Below are positions 34,534 through 43,486 of a DNA stretch of 64,000 nucleotides, in pieces; the stretch's first letter is position 1; every line of letters starts with the position of its first letter. This stretch comes from Halobacillus litoralis (GTDB lineage Bacteria; Bacillota; Bacilli; Bacillales; Halobacillaceae). The position numbers and the translations under genes are program-made. The DNA lies in contig NZ_WMEW01000006.1 of assembly GCF_009856355.1 (NCBI RefSeq), positions 1-64,000 on the forward strand, written 5' to 3'. The notes beneath the pieces were generated by a model that was not told the DNA's origin, did not search any database, and saw only the letters and a list, made by a program, of their open reading frames with translations.

Positions 34534-35478
34534 ATGAGTAAAATATACGTCCTTCACGAAAACGATGAATGGACCGGCCACTTGACGAAACGATTGGAGG
34601 AATTGAACCTTCCTTATGAGTTGTGGCATTTGGATCAAGGGACGCTTGATTTAACCAGTGAGCCGCCGGAAGGCATTTTTTATAACAGGATCAGCGCATC
34701 TTCTCATACAAGAAACCACCGTTTTGCACCGGAATATACAGAGGCTGTCCTGGCCTGGCTGGAACGCCACGGACGTACAGTGGTCAACGGGAGCCGGGCG
34801 CTTCGTCTGGAAGTGAGTAAAGTAAATCAGTACATGGCCTTGAATCAGGCAGGCATTCAAACGCCTGAAACCATAACGGCTGTGGGCAGGTACAACATTC
34901 TGGAAGCAGCCCGCCAGCTTGATCAATCTTCTTTCATCACGAAACACAACCGTGCCGGCAAGGGGCAGGGCGTTCAATTGTTTCATTCGACGGAAGCATT
35001 GAGGGAGTATATTGATGGCCCATCCTTTGAGGAACCGGTGGATGGCATAACGTTGATTCAACAGTATATCGAAGCTCCTGAACCTTACATTGTCCGTCAT
35101 GAATTTGTCGGCGGGAAGTTTGTCTACGGTGTGAAAGTCGATACATCCGAAGGGTTTGAGTTATGTCCGGCAGATGCCTGTACGATTGAAGATCTTTACT
35201 GCCCGACAGATCAAAAAGAGGAAGCGCCGAAAGCGAAATTTGAGATTCTGGAGGATTATCGTCCGGCCATTGTTGATCAATACGAGTCGTTTTTGAAAGA
35301 GAATAACGTTCAAGTCGCCGGCATCGAAGCGATTCAGGATTCAGAGGGAAACCTCTACACGTATGATGTCAATACAAACACCAATTATAATTCTGACGCT
35401 GAGGCTGCTGCCGGCACGTACGGCATGTTGGAACTGGCCCGTTACCTTGGCGGCCTGCTACAGAAATCCTATGTATAA
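34534..35478 (+). CDS. ATP-grasp ligase, RimK-like
   Basis: This 314-residue protein has the RimK/ATP-grasp order. An N-terminal alpha/beta domain contains FYNRISASSHTRNH. The central ATP-grasp domain has SFITKHNRAGKGQGVQLF and QQYIEAPEPYIVRHEFVGGK, and the C-terminal metal loop is TYDVNTNTNYN. It should join a carboxylate to an amine using ATP. The substrate pair is unknown. It is a single-gene unit after a promoter-like region, with GAGAGGGG before the ATG. Confidence 0.85.
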   Translation: MSKIYVLHENDEWTGHLTKRLEELNLPYELWHLDQGTLDLTSEPPEGIFYNRISASSHTRNHRFAPEYTEAVLAWLERHGRTVVNGSRALRLEVSKVNQYMALNQAGIQTPETITAVGRYNILEAARQLDQSSFITKHNRAGKGQGVQLFHSTEALREYIDGPSFEEPVDGITLIQQYIEAPEPYIVRHEFVGGKFVYGVKVDTSEGFELCPADACTIEDLYCPTDQKEEAPKAKFEILEDYRPAIVDQYESFLKENNVQVAGIEAIQDSEGNLYTYDVNTNTNYNSDAEAAAGTYGMLELARYLGGLLQKSYV

Positions 35479-35515
35479 AAAAAGATCGATCACATCCTGT
35501 GATCGATCTTTTTTT
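35477..35515. terminator. Bidirectional terminator between ATP-grasp and NADH dehydrogenase genes
   Basis: AAAAAAAGATCGATCACA pairs with its complement ending TCTTTTTTT (18 base pairs) between two convergent genes. Confidence 0.9.
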
Positions 35516-36572
35516 AATGCCGCTTGCTCAGCCATAAGACTCCTGACTTGGCAAGGCGTGGAAGGACACCGGTCATCGGCTTTTGAAGCATATTGCCGAA
35601 CCCGTCGTTTTTCCCCAGGGAGCCCAGGGAGCCTTTCAGTTTAACGTCACCCGGGCGTTCCGGCACGCGTTCCTGGAGGACAGCACGGAGTACTTCCGCA
35701 ACCTTTTCGCCCTGCTGGCCGGCCAGCTGCGCACTTGGAGAGTACTCGGAGGACGCACAGTCTCCGACAACGTAGACGTTTTGATGGGTTGGTACCTGGT
35801 AGAAATCGTTGATGATCACTTTTTCCTGATCATCCTTTTCAAATGGAAGCTCACGTACGAGGAAATTCGGACGCACACCGGCGGTCCATACAGTCACATC
35901 GTTGATATAACAAAGGCCGTTGTTGCAGACGCCGTCTTTTTCGACGTACTCTACATTGGCATGGTGAATGACCTCGACATCATTGTCGTTAAACCATTTC
36001 TCCACGTATTCCTGAATCTTTGAATCGAAGGCTTTCAACACAGACGAGCCCCGGTCAAGCAGACGGATGTTCAAATCCGGACGGCTTTCGCGCACCTCAG
36101 AAGCGACCTCGATTCCGCTCAGTCCAGCCCCTACGACGGTAATCTTTCCATAAGCCCCGAGATTATTAATGGCATAACCGGCACTCCGCGCTTTGGAGAA
36201 CGTTTGGACACTTTCAGTAAATGTCTGTGCCCCTTCAATCCCGTGATAATTATCCTCGCATCCCAGTCCGATCAGAAGATAGTCGTATGGAACAGGCTCC
36301 AGACCACCTTTCACCCGGACATGCTCGGCTTCCACATCAATGTTTTCAATTTCATCAAAAACGTAATCGACCTGTTCATGCTCTGGAAAATCCACCCGGG
36401 CATGACGATCGGATTCCGTACCTGCAGCAATCGTATAAAACTCCGTCTTTAATGAGTGGTAGGGATTTCGGTCGATGACAGTGATATGTACATCATCCCT
36501 GACGCCGTCAAGCAGCCCGTGAAGAGCATTCATGCCGCCGTATCCCCCACCTAAAATGACAACTCTTTTCAT
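35514..36572 (-). CDS. NADH dehydrogenase-like flavoprotein (YutJ/NDH-2 family)
   Basis: This 352-residue two-dinucleotide-binding-domain flavoprotein has an N-terminal FAD site VVILGGGYGGMNALHGL, an NADH site ITVVGAGLSGIEVASEV and the late FAD motif NVYVVGDCASS. It is shorter than respiratory NDH-2 and most like YutJ of Bacillus. It probably oxidises NADH at the membrane, but the acceptor is not proven. A GGTGG ribosome site precedes the ATG. Confidence 0.82.
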   Translation of the reverse strand: MKRVVILGGGYGGMNALHGLLDGVRDDVHITVIDRNPYHSLKTEFYTIAAGTESDRHARVDFPEHEQVDYVFDEIENIDVEAEHVRVKGGLEPVPYDYLLIGLGCEDNYHGIEGAQTFTESVQTFSKARSAGYAINNLGAYGKITVVGAGLSGIEVASEVRESRPDLNIRLLDRGSSVLKAFDSKIQEYVEKWFNDNDVEVIHHANVEYVEKDGVCNNGLCYINDVTVWTAGVRPNFLVRELPFEKDDQEKVIINDFYQVPTHQNVYVVGDCASSEYSPSAQLAGQQGEKVAEVLRAVLQERVPERPGDVKLKGSLGSLGKNDGFGNMLQKPMTGVLPRLAKSGVLWLSKRH

Positions 36573-36783
36573 CTTTGTTCCACCACCTTCACAATTTCAA
36601 GTCCCCTGCGTTCCCTTTTCGTAAACGTTTTCTATGATTTGTTACAATCTTAAGCGTATCAAAAAAAACGTCGGAAAACTATATGAACAGCGCATTTATT
36701 CCTGGGTGTGGAAAGATATGGATGACTTTTCTGACGGGCAGAGACATAGTAAAATGAAGCTAATTCAAACAAGAGAGGGTCAG

Positions 36784-37860
36784 ATGATGAAACAGGTATA
36801 CAGCAGGATGATACAATTTCGAGGCTCGCACTATGATTATGGATATTTCCAGGGGGAACAGCTGAGGAATTCCATGACCATCAAAAATCGGGAAAAACAG
36901 TGGAAAGTAAGGGTTCCCCGCTTTACAGTGGAAGAATCTGAAGTGAAAGAAGCCATCACACGTTTTGCCCCCGGCATCTGGGATGAACTCCTTGGGCTGA
37001 GGGATGCCCTGGAATGGCCGATGGAAAGGGTCATGATGGAGTTCGGGGGCTATCGTGTGGATTATAAAAGGAGCGGCTGCTCGATCATGACCGGGGATGG
37101 TTATTTCATCCGCAATTATGATTACATGCCGAAAACCTATGAAGGACGCTACGCCTTATTTCAGCCGGAAGACCACGGCTACAGCACAATCGGACCCACA
37201 CAGAGAATCACCGGCAGGATGGACGGCATGAATGAGAAGGGACTTGTCCTCGGCTATAACTTTATGCACAGGAAGCGGCCGGGAGATGGGTTCATCTGCT
37301 GTATGATTGGACGGATCATCCTGGAAACCTGTGCGGATGTAGAAGAAGCGGTGGCTGTGTTGAAAGAAATTCCGCATCGTCATTCGTTCAGTTATACGGT
37401 ATTTGATCCAAGTGGAAGGACCTATATTGTGGAAGCTTCTCCACGTGGAACAGCCGTCAGAGAAGCTGACGTCTGTACCAATCATTTTGAAGTCATGGTA
37501 GAGGAAAACCGGAATCATCTGGTTGATTCCAAGCGGCGTATGGAGGCCATCCAGACAGGACGGGAACAGCTCTCCCATGCCTATGACGCTTTCCGACTGA
37601 TGAATGATACAGATGGGGGTGTGTTTTCGGATCTTTACGACCAATGGGCTGGGACGATACATACAGCCGGCTACCTGCCAAAGGAAGGGAAAGCATGGTT
37701 TGCCTTGGGAGGTGATCAGGAGCCGGTGGAATTGGATTTTCACCAATGGCTTTCCGGTATCGATGATCCCCGGACAATGATATACGGAAAAGTGGATACG
37801 GAACTGCCTTTTGTACACATGGAAGATGGTGCTTATTGGAATGGAAGAAAACGGAGATAG
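36784..37860 (+). CDS. C45-type Ntn hydrolase (acyltransferase/choloylglycine hydrolase-like)
   Basis: The protein has about 358 residues. The first block is FRGSHYDYGYFQGEQL. The likely nucleophile is the Cys of SGCSIMTGDG at about residue 100, followed by the typical FIRNYDYMP, then GMNEKGLVLGYNF and YTVFDPSGRTYIVEASPRG. This is the pattern of peptidase C45 and linear amide hydrolases, where the nucleophile can be internal rather than autocatalytically exposed. The ribosome site GAGAGGG suggests ATG 36784 or 36787. The substrate amide is unknown. The next gene starts ten bases after the stop. Confidence 0.82.
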   Translation: MMKQVYSRMIQFRGSHYDYGYFQGEQLRNSMTIKNREKQWKVRVPRFTVEESEVKEAITRFAPGIWDELLGLRDALEWPMERVMMEFGGYRVDYKRSGCSIMTGDGYFIRNYDYMPKTYEGRYALFQPEDHGYSTIGPTQRITGRMDGMNEKGLVLGYNFMHRKRPGDGFICCMIGRIILETCADVEEAVAVLKEIPHRHSFSYTVFDPSGRTYIVEASPRGTAVREADVCTNHFEVMVEENRNHLVDSKRRMEAIQTGREQLSHAYDAFRLMNDTDGGVFSDLYDQWAGTIHTAGYLPKEGKAWFALGGDQEPVELDFHQWLSGIDDPRTMIYGKVDTELPFVHMEDGAYWNGRKRR

Positions 37861-37870
37861 GAGGTCCATG

Positions 37871-38548
37871 ATGACAGAGCGTGTCGTAGTATCATGGAGC
37901 GGTGGGAAGGATTCTGCTCTCGCCCTGTATCAAATGCTGCATAACCCCGACGTCAGTGTGAAAGGGCTGCTTTCCACAGTATCTGCTGCAAGCAGGAGAC
38001 TTCCGGTCCATGAGGTGAGAACGGAATGGATGAGAAGACAGGCACAAGCGCTCCGGATGCACTTATATGAGGTGGATCTCCCGGATCAAGCCTCGAACAT
38101 GCAGTATGAACAGGTCCTTCGGAAGCAGGCAGAGAAGCTGAGGGATGCAGACATTTCTGTGATGGTATACGCCGATCTTTTTCTACAGGATATTAAAGAT
38201 TACCGCCTTCAGCTCATGGATAGAATAGGAATGAAAGGCCTTTTCCCTTTATGGAACCAGCCGACGCAAGAGACAGCCGAGACATTTATTCAGCTGGGCT
38301 TTAAAAGTATCGTAACAACGGTGGACACCGGCGTTCTGCCAGAGGAATATGCCGGGCGGGCGTTCAATATGGATTTTCTGAAAGATCTTCCCCAGGGCGT
38401 GGATGCGTGCGGGGAGAATGGTGAATTTCATACCTTCGTCTATGATGGTCCCTGTTTCATTCACGCGCTTCCTGTCAAAGCAGGGAGCCGTTTTACCTCT
38501 TTTGATGGAAGGTTTGCTCATGTAGAATTGGAGGAGTCCCACGAGTAA
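37871..38548 (+). CDS. ATP-pyrophosphatase, diphthine-ammonia ligase/DUF71 family
   Basis: This protein of about 225 residues is an adenine-nucleotide alpha-hydrolase. The PP-loop VVSWSGGKDSALALY is followed by VHEVRTEWMRRQAQAL, YADLFLQDIKDYR and CGENGEFHTFVYDGP, the signature of DUF71 proteins. In eukaryotes and archaea this family amidates diphthine, but bacteria lack diphthamide, so the bacterial substrate is unknown. AGGAGG overlaps the stop of the hydrolase gene, indicating coupled expression. Confidence 0.88.
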   Translation: MTERVVVSWSGGKDSALALYQMLHNPDVSVKGLLSTVSAASRRLPVHEVRTEWMRRQAQALRMHLYEVDLPDQASNMQYEQVLRKQAEKLRDADISVMVYADLFLQDIKDYRLQLMDRIGMKGLFPLWNQPTQETAETFIQLGFKSIVTTVDTGVLPEEYAGRAFNMDFLKDLPQGVDACGENGEFHTFVYDGPCFIHALPVKAGSRFTSFDGRFAHVELEESHE

Positions 38549-38593
38549 TTGTGGTAAGATTAATAGTCGAGAAAAGACTCACTGGAGGTAACT

Positions 38594-39373
38594 ATGGAAG
38601 ATATTTTACAGATGAAAGATAAGAACATTGTCGTTATGGGTGTGGCAAATAAACGAAGCCTGGCCTGGGGTGTGGCAAGGTCCCTCTACAAGGCAGGGGC
38701 GAACATCATTTTTACATATAGAAAAGAACGCAGCTATACGAAGCTTCAGAAGCTTCTTGAGGAAGAGGGGATGCAGGCGGAAGCTGTTGTCCAGTGTGAT
38801 GTGAACAATGATGAAAGCATCCAGGAGGCCTTTGCGAAAATCGGCGAGCAGACAGGGGTCATTCATGGTGTCTGCCATTCGATTGCTTTCGCTCATGCCG
38901 AAGATTTAAAGGGTGACTTTATTGAAACGTCCCGCGACGGCTTCGCTTTCGCTCAGGATACGAGCGCGTATTCTCTAGTAGCAGTAGCCAAAGCGAGCCG
39001 GCCGTATATGACAGAAGGCGGTTCCATGATCGCAATGAGCTACCTTGGTGCAGAACGTGTGGTGAAAGGGTACAACGTCATGGGTGTGGCGAAAGCTTCG
39101 CTTGAAGCCGCTGTCCGTTACCTCGCTGAAGATATGGGGCAGCATCAAGTGCGTGTAAATGCCATTTCTGCCGGAGCTGTCCGTACGCTTGCCGCCAAGG
39201 GTGTGCCAAGCTTCAATGAGATTCTCAATAAGATTGAAGAAACTTCTCCGCTGAGAAAAAATGTGACCCAGGAAGAAGTCGGCGATATGACGCTTGCGAT
39301 GATGAGTCACCTTTCCCGCGGGGTAACTGGTGAAATCGTCTATGTAGATTCCGGGTACAATATTCTAGGATGA
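38594..39373 (+). CDS. fabI: Enoyl-[acyl-carrier-protein] reductase (NADH), FabI
   Basis: This 259-residue short-chain dehydrogenase has the FabI form of the cofactor loop, VVMGVANKRSLAWGVARSL. It also has the HSIAFAHAEDLKGDF stretch and the spaced catalytic Tyr/Lys in YNVMGVAKASLEAAVRYLA. The tail includes VDSGYNILG. It performs the last step of fatty acid elongation and is the triclosan target. GGAGGT precedes the ATG. It is followed by a decayed repeat and a strong terminator. Confidence 0.95.
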   Translation: MEDILQMKDKNIVVMGVANKRSLAWGVARSLYKAGANIIFTYRKERSYTKLQKLLEEEGMQAEAVVQCDVNNDESIQEAFAKIGEQTGVIHGVCHSIAFAHAEDLKGDFIETSRDGFAFAQDTSAYSLVAVAKASRPYMTEGGSMIAMSYLGAERVVKGYNVMGVAKASLEAAVRYLAEDMGQHQVRVNAISAGAVRTLAAKGVPSFNEILNKIEETSPLRKNVTQEEVGDMTLAMMSHLSRGVTGEIVYVDSGYNILG

Positions 39374-39384
39374 AAAGTTTTCAC

Positions 39385-39660
39385 GGTCACGTATTGCTCA
39401 TCGGCTCGTGCTGTACCACAGGCGTCACCACCGAACGCTCCTCGTGACCTCACTACATGATCATTTGAAAAAGGGAAGCTTTTCGGTTAAACCGAAAAGC
39501 TTCCCTTTTTATCCTTCAACATCACAAGGGGAAGAATATGATCTGGTTCGGACGAATGATGGAAAGAGAGTCCTCCGGAGGAGATGGGGGCGTCCGTCCG
39601 AGGAAAAGAATGGTCTGATCTCCTGAAAGCATAAAAGACATACAAAGAAACACAGGTTCC
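39385..39660 (+). repeat. Decayed terminator-associated element (copy G) around the fabI terminator
   Basis: The first part (39385-39455) has CACAGGCGTCACCACC and GAACGCTCCTCGTGAC, the right half of the core. The second part (39560-39660) has GGCGTCCGTCCGAGGAAAAG and TACAAAGAAACACAGGTT, matching the right part of copies B and C. The fabI terminator lies between them. A small hairpin with a T-run follows at 39675-39700. Confidence 0.5.
39468..39512 (+). terminator. Terminator downstream of fabI
   Basis: This is a near-perfect stem of about 20 base pairs (AAAAAGGGAAGCTTTTCGG with its complement) ending in a T-run. Confidence 0.85.
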
Positions 39661-39799
39661 CACTGCGAGTTGAGCTCTCTTATTCAGGGAGCCTTTTTTG
39701 TATGATTAGGAAACGTTTCACGTGGAAAAATTAGGGTATGGGTAATTTAGTGAGTGAAAATCAGCTTAGGACCTTATCATTAGATCGGAGGCTTTACGT
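39513..39799. other. Intergenic region before glutamate dehydrogenase
   Basis: This holds the right part of a decayed element, a weak hairpin terminator (GCTCTC with GGGAGC, 39675-39700), the degenerate parS-like sequence at 39714-39729 and the AT-rich promoter region of the glutamate dehydrogenase gene. No TnrA box is visible. Confidence 0.5.
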
Positions 39800-41176
39800 A
39801 TGCAGAGACAACAATCAATCATCGAAGAGTCACTGAAAGCAGTTATGGAAAATGAAGATTTTCTTCCGGATTTGAAGTACCAGTCCAGGGAGCAGGCGTA
39901 TAAATCACTGGTGGCCCTGCTGTCCACACCCAATCATGTTCACAAATCATACTTAAGAGTCCCTATGGAGGATGGACAGATCGTCCGTATTCCTGCTTTC
40001 CGCATCCAGCACAGTGATACAGTCGGCCCATATAAAGGCGGGGTCCGCTTCCACGAATCGGTTCACGAAGACGAGGTAGCCAATCTTGCAAAACTGATGA
40101 CCTTGAAAAATGCCCTTCATGAGCTTCCGTTCGGCGGAGGAAAGGGCGGCGTCAGTATTAACCCGAAAGATTACAGCGTGAAGGAACTGAACCTGATCTG
40201 TAAAAAATACGTCCAGTATTTTAATGATATCCTTGGGCCTGATAAGGATATTCCAGCTCCTGACGTAGGAACAGGAGAAAGGGAAATGGACTGGATGATG
40301 GGTGAGTTCAAGGCCCTCCATCCGGGAGAACCTTACCGGAACAGCTTTACTGGAAAAAGCATTGTGAACGGAGGATCGCTGGGACGCCGGGAAGCCACAG
40401 GTAAGGGTGTCTACTTTACGTTCCGTTATATGATGCACGACTTTTTGAACAATAATCGTGACTGGCTCGAGGGGACGGAGAACGTGTTTGCCAAGACCGC
40501 TTTGAAACATGCTGACAAAGAATTGAAAATGGCTGTGCAGGGCTTCGGTAACCTCGGTTCTGTCGCTGCGCTTGAATCCGGGAAATGTGATTACTTAAAT
40601 AACAAAGTCGTCGCCGTAAGTGATGCGAACGTCATGCTTTATAACCGGGAAGGTCTGGATATTGAAGCACTTGTAGAATTCACTCAACAAAACGACGGCG
40701 ACCTGCCTGCGGAAGAGCAGCAGCTGGAGGAGCATGAAATCCACGCTGAAATCAGAGATCGGGATGAACTGCTCACCATGGATGTGGACGTGCTGTTCCT
40801 TGCCGCTCTGGAAGACCAGATCCACGAAGGAAATATGAAGGATATCCAGGCGGAAATCATTGTCGAAGGGGCCAACGGTCCAATTACAGAAGAGGCGGAT
40901 AAGCATCTGGCGGATCAGGGGGTATTGATTATTCCAGATATCCTCGCTAATGCCGGCGGTGTGATCGTTTCCTTCTATGAGTGGGTGCAGGGCAGAGAAG
41001 CCCGCTTCATGAATGAAGATGAAGTGTTTGAACGCCTCTTTGAAAAAATGAAGCATACGATGGATACAATTCTTCCTCAGTTTTTCGGAGATCCATTTCC
41101 GCTGCGTCAGAACTGCTACATCCATTCCGTTATGAAATTGTCCAATATCATGTACCGTCAGGGAAGACTTTACTGA
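39800..41176 (+). CDS. Glutamate dehydrogenase (Glu/Leu/Phe/Val family)
   Basis: This 458-residue hexameric-type enzyme has the substrate domain motif GPYKGGVRFHESVHEDEV with LPFGGGKGGV, which contains the two catalytic lysines. The Asp of PAPDVGTGEREMDWM is present. The nucleotide fold shows VQGFGNLGSVAA. It interconverts glutamate and 2-oxoglutarate plus ammonium. The cofactor cannot be fixed by eye. ATCGGAGG precedes the ATG. Its product glutamate is the precursor for the proline operon in this window. Confidence 0.92.
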   Translation: MQRQQSIIEESLKAVMENEDFLPDLKYQSREQAYKSLVALLSTPNHVHKSYLRVPMEDGQIVRIPAFRIQHSDTVGPYKGGVRFHESVHEDEVANLAKLMTLKNALHELPFGGGKGGVSINPKDYSVKELNLICKKYVQYFNDILGPDKDIPAPDVGTGEREMDWMMGEFKALHPGEPYRNSFTGKSIVNGGSLGRREATGKGVYFTFRYMMHDFLNNNRDWLEGTENVFAKTALKHADKELKMAVQGFGNLGSVAALESGKCDYLNNKVVAVSDANVMLYNREGLDIEALVEFTQQNDGDLPAEEQQLEEHEIHAEIRDRDELLTMDVDVLFLAALEDQIHEGNMKDIQAEIIVEGANGPITEEADKHLADQGVLIIPDILANAGGVIVSFYEWVQGREARFMNEDEVFERLFEKMKHTMDTILPQFFGDPFPLRQNCYIHSVMKLSNIMYRQGRLY

Positions 41177-41183
41177 CGGCAAG

Positions 41184-41212
41184 ACTCAGCCTGAAAAAGG
41201 CTGAGTTTTTTT
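41184..41212 (+). terminator. Terminator of the glutamate dehydrogenase gene
   Basis: ACTCAGCC pairs with GGCTGAGT, followed by seven T. Confidence 0.85.
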
Positions 41213-41273
41213 GTGCATTTTTCCGGAGAAGTGGGAAAGTTAAGGAGTGATGAATCTAGAAGGAGGAATAATC

Positions 41274-42050
41274 GTGTTAGAAGGAAAATCTGCCTTAATT
41301 ACTGGATCAGGACAGGGTATCGGTTTGGAAATCGCTACGGAATTTGCAAAAGCCGGTGCCAAAGTTATGTTAAACGATATCAATCAGGACACCTTGGACA
41401 AATCGGTGGAAGAGCTGCGTTCCCAGGGCTTTACCGTTGAAGGGGTTGTCGCCAACGTGGCGAAAGAGGAAGATGTGAAAAATGCCATTGAAGAGACCGT
41501 CAGTAAATTTGGCAGCATTGATATCCTCGTCAATAATGCCGGGATTCAGCACGTGGCTCCAGTGGAAGAGTTCCCATCTGAGAAGTTTGAACTGATTCTT
41601 GATATTATGCTCAAGGGACCATTTTTCGGAATCAAACACGCCTTCCCGCACATGAAAAAGCAGGGATATGGTCGTGTCCTGAATATGGCCTCCATCAATG
41701 GTTTGATCGGATTCGCCGGAAAAGCAGGCTACAACAGTGCCAAGCACGGCGTTATTGGTCTTACAAAAGTGACGGCTCTTGAAGGAGCGGATGACGGCAT
41801 TACTGTCAACGCCATCTGTCCCGGCTATGTCGATACACCACTTGTACAGAATCAGCTGGAAGACTTGGCCAACACACGCAACATCGAGAAAGAAAAAGCA
41901 TTGGAGGAAGTCATCTATCCGCTCGTTCCTCAAAAACGATTGCTGCAGGTACAGGAGGTTGCGGATTACGCAATTTTTCTAGTCAGTGATAAAGCGAAAA
42001 GTATTACAGGTCAGGCGGCAGTCATTGACGGTGGTTATACGGTGCAGTAA
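41274..42050 (+). CDS. 3-hydroxybutyrate dehydrogenase (SDR family)
   Basis: This classical short-chain dehydrogenase of about 258 residues starts at GTG after AAGGAGG. The cofactor site is ALITGSGQGIGLEIA, followed by LVNNAGIQHVAPVEEF, the catalytic Ser region MASINGLIG and YNSAKHGVIGLTK. IQHVAPVEEFP and the WxxI-like ILDIMLKGPFFGIKHAFPHM stretch are typical of D-3-hydroxybutyrate dehydrogenase. It oxidises 3-hydroxybutyrate to acetoacetate with NAD+. It faces a GntP permease, as in the Bacillus subtilis yxjC-scoAB-yxjF cluster, but scoAB are absent. Confidence 0.85.
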   Translation: MLEGKSALITGSGQGIGLEIATEFAKAGAKVMLNDINQDTLDKSVEELRSQGFTVEGVVANVAKEEDVKNAIEETVSKFGSIDILVNNAGIQHVAPVEEFPSEKFELILDIMLKGPFFGIKHAFPHMKKQGYGRVLNMASINGLIGFAGKAGYNSAKHGVIGLTKVTALEGADDGITVNAICPGYVDTPLVQNQLEDLANTRNIEKEKALEEVIYPLVPQKRLLQVQEVADYAIFLVSDKAKSITGQAAVIDGGYTVQ

Positions 42051-42057
42051 TATCCAT

Positions 42058-42092
42058 AAAAAAACGAAGCTGAGAGTCAGCTTCGTTTTTTT
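42058..42092. terminator. Bidirectional terminator between dehydrogenase and GntP genes
   Basis: AAAAAAACGAAGCTGA pairs with TCAGCTTCGTTTTTTT (16 base pairs, loop of three). Confidence 0.9.
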
Positions 42093-42098
42093 ATGTCT

Positions 42099-43385
42099 TT
42101 AGTTGATACCCATCATAGACAGAAGAATAATGGCTATGGTTGCAATCATTGGGATAATCAGACCTACAACAAACACGTCCTTGTAGGAATCCTTATGTGT
42201 AAGGCCTGTGACCGTGAACAAGGTAAGCAGTGCCCCGTTATGAGGAAGAATGGAAGCGCCTGAAGCCACAGAGGTAATCCTGTGGAAGGCTTCCAGACTA
42301 AGCCCCTGATTCACAGCAATATCATAATACTCCTGACCAAGGGCTTCTAAAGCGATCCCCATACCTCCGGAAGCAGAGCCCGTAATCATAGCTAACAGCT
42401 GAACAGCGAAAGCTTCGGAAAAGTACGGGCTGAGCGGAATGCTGAAAATCAGTTCTTTCACTGTGTCAAAGCCGGGGGAGGCGGTGACGACCGTTCCGAA
42501 CCCGACGGCGGCGCTCGTATTGATCGTCGCCATAACCGATCCGGATGCGCCGCCGTTGATGGCTTTAATAAAGTCTTTGTAATCTTTCCAGTTGAAAATC
42601 ATGATCAACAGAATCCCGATGAGAAGGGCTGTTAAGATATTCAAATCAAAAAGGTTAAGAGTGGCAACGACAGCAATCAGAGGAATGGTCGATAAGATCC
42701 AGTTTGGGAGTTCCTCCTCGTTCACACTTTTTACTTGGTTATCTCCTTCAGGCTCTGTAAACTTCTCATCGTTTTTAGTCAGTCGTCCCTCACGGAATTT
42801 CAAATAAAAGTATCCGCCGACGGCCATGATTAACGCAGCGACAATCCCGAGAATCGGGGCTGCCATTGTATCGGTTTCAAATGTGTTGATTGGAATAATG
42901 TTCTGAATCTGTGGTGTTCCTGGAAGGGCGGTCATTGTAAAAGTGAAAGCTCCGAGAACGAACGTGGAAGGGATCAGTTTTCTCGAAACATCGGCCTCCC
43001 TGAACATCGCTACGGCAAGCGGATAAACGGCAAAAACGACAACGAAAAGACTGACACCGCCATAGGTTAGAATAGCAGCCGATAACAGCATTCCGAGAAT
43101 CGCACGTTTCTTCCCGATGACACTGGATATTTTGTGCGCCACCGACTGGGCAGCTCCTGTATCTTCCATCAGCTTTCCGAAAATCGCACCGAACAGGAAA
43201 ATAGGAAAATAATCTTTGGCAAAGTCGACGAATCCCTGCATGTACGTGTCGGTGTAGGCAGGGAGGATGTCCATTCCGCTGAGAACAGCTACGGCACCTG
43301 ATACAAGCGGGGCAATCCAGATGATGGACCAGCCCAGGTAGGCGAGCAGCATGAGTAAACCAAGTCCTAAAAGGATACTAATCAT
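42099..43385 (-). CDS. GntP family permease (possible hydroxybutyrate carrier)
   Basis: This 428-residue protein has 12-13 helices. It shows GntP landmarks such as FLFGAIFGKLMEDTGAAQSV, ALPGTPQIQN and MGIALEALGQEYYD, with SVASGASILPHNGALLTLF near the end. The family carries gluconate or other hydroxy acids with protons. The convergent 3-hydroxybutyrate dehydrogenase suggests hydroxybutyrate or acetoacetate as substrate; that is inference from context. Confidence 0.85.
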   Translation of the reverse strand: MISILLGLGLLMLLAYLGWSIIWIAPLVSGAVAVLSGMDILPAYTDTYMQGFVDFAKDYFPIFLFGAIFGKLMEDTGAAQSVAHKISSVIGKKRAILGMLLSAAILTYGGVSLFVVVFAVYPLAVAMFREADVSRKLIPSTFVLGAFTFTMTALPGTPQIQNIIPINTFETDTMAAPILGIVAALIMAVGGYFYLKFREGRLTKNDEKFTEPEGDNQVKSVNEEELPNWILSTIPLIAVVATLNLFDLNILTALLIGILLIMIFNWKDYKDFIKAINGGASGSVMATINTSAAVGFGTVVTASPGFDTVKELIFSIPLSPYFSEAFAVQLLAMITGSASGGMGIALEALGQEYYDIAVNQGLSLEAFHRITSVASGASILPHNGALLTLFTVTGLTHKDSYKDVFVVGLIIPMIATIAIILLSMMGIN

Positions 43386-43461
43386 GATGATTCCCTCACT
43401 TTATGTGGTTGATGTCTGTTTTACTATGTCCAATTCAGCGGATTTGATGAGCCACATAAAA

Positions 43462-43486
43462 AACGGCCGGTACTTGTCCGGCCGTT
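43462..43486. repeat. Left terminator-like hairpin flanking element copy D
   Basis: AACGGCCGG pairs with CCGGCCGTT around TACTTGT. It is a diverged relative of the ppc terminator hairpin at 43752-43776 on the other side of copy D. No gene ends here. Confidence 0.5.
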
